DNA of 42,898 nucleotides from Azospirillum brasilense (lineage in GTDB: Bacteria; Pseudomonadota; Alphaproteobacteria; Azospirillales; Azospirillaceae), in the NCBI RefSeq assembly GCF_003349955.1, contig NZ_QLKQ01000068.1, positions 1-42,898 of the forward strand, in the 5' to 3' direction. Below the pieces are notes generated by a model. It saw only the letters and a list, made by a program, of their open reading frames with translations, was not told the origin of the DNA and did no database searches. Shown piece by piece: positions 41,303 through 42,898 of this stretch. The translations under genes and the position numbers were made by a program. Positions within the stretch are counted from its first letter, which is position 1. Each line of letters opens with the position of its first letter.

Positions 41303-41333
41303 ACTCGGTCCGCACCATTCGGAGACCCTGCCC

Positions 41334-42749
41334 GTGAGCACACCCGACCTGTTCCGCCTCAGCGCCTCCGAGATGGCGGAGGGCGTGCGCACCCGCCGCT
41401 TCCGGGCGCGCGACCTCGTGGCGGCGAGCCTGGAGCGCATCGCGGCGCTGGACGGCGGGCTGAAGTCCTTCATCACCGTCGCCCCCGACGCGGCCCTTGC
41501 CGCCGCCGAGGCCGCCGACCGCCGGGTCGAGGCAGGGTCGCCGCTCGGCCCGCTGCACGGCGTGCCGATGGGCATCAAGGACCTGACGCTGACGGCGGGG
41601 TTGCGCACCACCTACGGCTCCACCCTCTACACCGACCTGATTCCCGACACCGACGACCTCAGCGTCGCCCGGCTGAAGGCGGCGGGCGCCATCATCCTGG
41701 GCAAGACCAACACGCCGGAGTTCGGCTTCGGCGCCATCACCGGCAACGAGCTGTGCGGGCCGACGGCCAACCCCTACGACCTCGACAGGACCAGCGGCGG
41801 GTCGAGCGGCGGGAGTGCTGCCGCGGTGGCCGCCGGGTTGGTGCCGCTGGCCCAGGGGACCGACTTCGGCGGTTCGGTGCGCACGCCGGCCAGCTTCTGC
41901 GGGGTGGTGGGCTTGCGCCCAACGCCAGGGCGCATCCCCAGTCCGGGCCGCGCGCTGGCCTGGGACGGGCTGGCGACGCAGGGCTTCCTCGCCCGCGACG
42001 TGGCCGACGCCGCTCTGGCGCTCGCCGCCGTCAGCGGGCCGGACCCACGCGACCCGACCTCCCTGCCCGTTCCGGAATGGACGGTGCCGGACCTCGACGC
42101 GTTCGATCCGCTGTCGCTGCGGGTGGCCTGGAGCACGGACCTCGGCTCCGCCCTGATCGACCTCGGGCTGGCCGAGCGGTTCGAGGCGGTGATGCGCGGT
42201 CTGGACGGCCGCTTCGGGGACTTCGTGGAGGCCACGCCCGACTGCCGGGAAGCCGGCGCCGCCTTCGGCACGCTGCGCGCCGCGCACATCTTCCACACCT
42301 ACGGCCGGACGCTGGAGCAGGATGGCGACCGGCTGAGCCCGTCGGTCGCCTGGAACATCGCGCGGGGCAAGGGGCTGAGCGCCGCCGACTATCTGCGGGC
42401 GGAGGCCCAGCGCAGCGCCCTCTACCGCCGCTTCGCCGCCTTCTTCCGCGACCACGACATCCTGATGACGCTGAGCGCCAGCGTGCCGCCCTTCCCCAAC
42501 GCCCAAGGCGACGTGACGGAAATCAACGGCTTCCGGCTGTCCACCATCATCGACTATCTGGCGATCACCTACACCGTGTCGCTGATCGGCTTCCCCTGCC
42601 TGTCGATCCCCTGCGGTTGGACGGCCGACGGGCTGCCCATCGGCCTGCAACTGATCGCCCGTCCCTACGAGGAGGACCGGCTGCTGCGCTGCGCCCGCTT
42701 CCTGGAGCGGGAGTTGGGGTTCCGCCATCGCTGGCCGGAAGGGATGTGA
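41334..42749 (+). CDS. Amidase-signature family hydrolase
   Basis: The 471-aa product is an amidase-signature enzyme with the Ser-cisSer-Lys triad: Lys82 (MGIKDL), cis-Ser in GGSSGGSA (157/158) and nucleophile Ser181 (DFGGSVRTPASFCG). The start is GTG at 41334, with GGAGA upstream. It is not likely to be GatA, since no GatB/GatC is near and the C-terminus differs. As last gene of the catabolic operon it could hydrolyse the ureido or amide product released by the hydantoinase, freeing ammonia. Substrate is unknown. Confidence 0.9.
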   Translation: MSTPDLFRLSASEMAEGVRTRRFRARDLVAASLERIAALDGGLKSFITVAPDAALAAAEAADRRVEAGSPLGPLHGVPMGIKDLTLTAGLRTTYGSTLYTDLIPDTDDLSVARLKAAGAIILGKTNTPEFGFGAITGNELCGPTANPYDLDRTSGGSSGGSAAAVAAGLVPLAQGTDFGGSVRTPASFCGVVGLRPTPGRIPSPGRALAWDGLATQGFLARDVADAALALAAVSGPDPRDPTSLPVPEWTVPDLDAFDPLSLRVAWSTDLGSALIDLGLAERFEAVMRGLDGRFGDFVEATPDCREAGAAFGTLRAAHIFHTYGRTLEQDGDRLSPSVAWNIARGKGLSAADYLRAEAQRSALYRRFAAFFRDHDILMTLSASVPPFPNAQGDVTEINGFRLSTIIDYLAITYTVSLIGFPCLSIPCGWTADGLPIGLQLIARPYEEDRLLRCARFLERELGFRHRWPEGM

Positions 42750-42851
42750 CCGCGCCACCTCCCCCGCTCTCTCAGATGACGGGGCCTCCAGGAAATCCGG
42801 CGCACTTCTGCGCGATCCTGAAGGCGTGCGCCGAAGCAAACCCGAAATGCC

Positions 42852-42891
42852 GAAAGCCCGCCTCTTGCGAGACGGGCTTTCAACGCTTTTT
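42852..42891 (+). terminator. Rho-independent terminator of the catabolic operon
   Basis: GAAAGCCCG (42852-42860) pairs perfectly with CGGGCTTTC (42873-42881) across a 12-nt loop. TTTTT follows five bases later (42887-42891). It lies about 100 bp after the amidase stop. Confidence 0.75.
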
Positions 42892-42898
42892 GGTTGCG

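Noticed and set aside
1..42898. tRNA or rRNA genes, insertion sequences, prophage or integrase
   Set aside because: No cloverleaf, rRNA block, transposase or integrase sequence was seen on either strand.

Overview
The window is a GC-rich, gene-dense chromosome or chromid segment. Codon use, gene families (DUF2336, PrtD-type type I secretion, TctCBA, FCD-type GntR regulators) and dispersed GC-rich palindromic repeats suggest an alphaproteobacterium of the Azospirillum type. That is inferred from gene content; no rRNA, tRNA or other direct marker is present.

Region 1 (1-3370, minus strand) carries galE, a MarR-type regulator and a DUF2336 gene. Region 2 (3371-8347) is a type I secretion unit: ABC exporter, HlyD-type adaptor, a 71-aa orphan ORF preceded by a strongly structured leader, and a secreted protein made almost only of about 20 RTX calcium-binding nonapeptides. 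Exporter and RTX upstream regions share an 11-bp sequence containing TTAACCAT, which resembles a CtrA half-site. Region 3 (8422-19957) is a translationally coupled surface-glycan cluster: GT2, methyltransferase, GT4, a GT2-like protein that has lost its catalytic motifs, a second GT4 paralogous to the first, an exported protein with a sialidase-like Asp-box, a polysaccharide pyruvyl transferase, and a tail-anchored coiled-coil protein. It ends at a strong intrinsic terminator. No Wzx/Wzy or ABC glycan exporter is present. Region 4 (20034-22315) has a small hypothetical gene and a divergent carbohydrate-binding/beta-helix protein.

Region 5 (22815-33315) is mixed metabolism: a TctC-TctB-TctA tripartite carboxylate transporter, a TerC/YjbE membrane protein, a CBS-BON protein, an FCD GntR regulator, a THUMP RNA methyltransferase, a solitary molybdopterin oxidoreductase, a solitary Anbu proteasome-like hydrolase and a 55-aa disordered protein. 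A structured 580-bp intergenic region follows.

Region 6 (33897-42891) looks like a nitrogen-scavenging catabolic operon. A divergent GntR regulator faces a NitT/TauT-type ABC importer (binding protein, permease, ATPase), followed by an ATZ/TRZ-like amidohydrolase, an arylmalonate decarboxylase/maleate isomerase-like enzyme, a dihydropyrimidinase/hydantoinase and an amidase. The importer promoter region has a consensus sigma-54 site directly abutting a GntR-type palindrome, with an upstream inverted repeat. The enzymes suggest import and stepwise opening of a cyclic amide or N-heterocycle; the substrate cannot be read from the sequence.

Two families of about 75-120 bp GC-rich palindromic repeats recur six times, mostly inside operons. 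One is read in frame within a coding sequence and one supplies a ribosome binding site.
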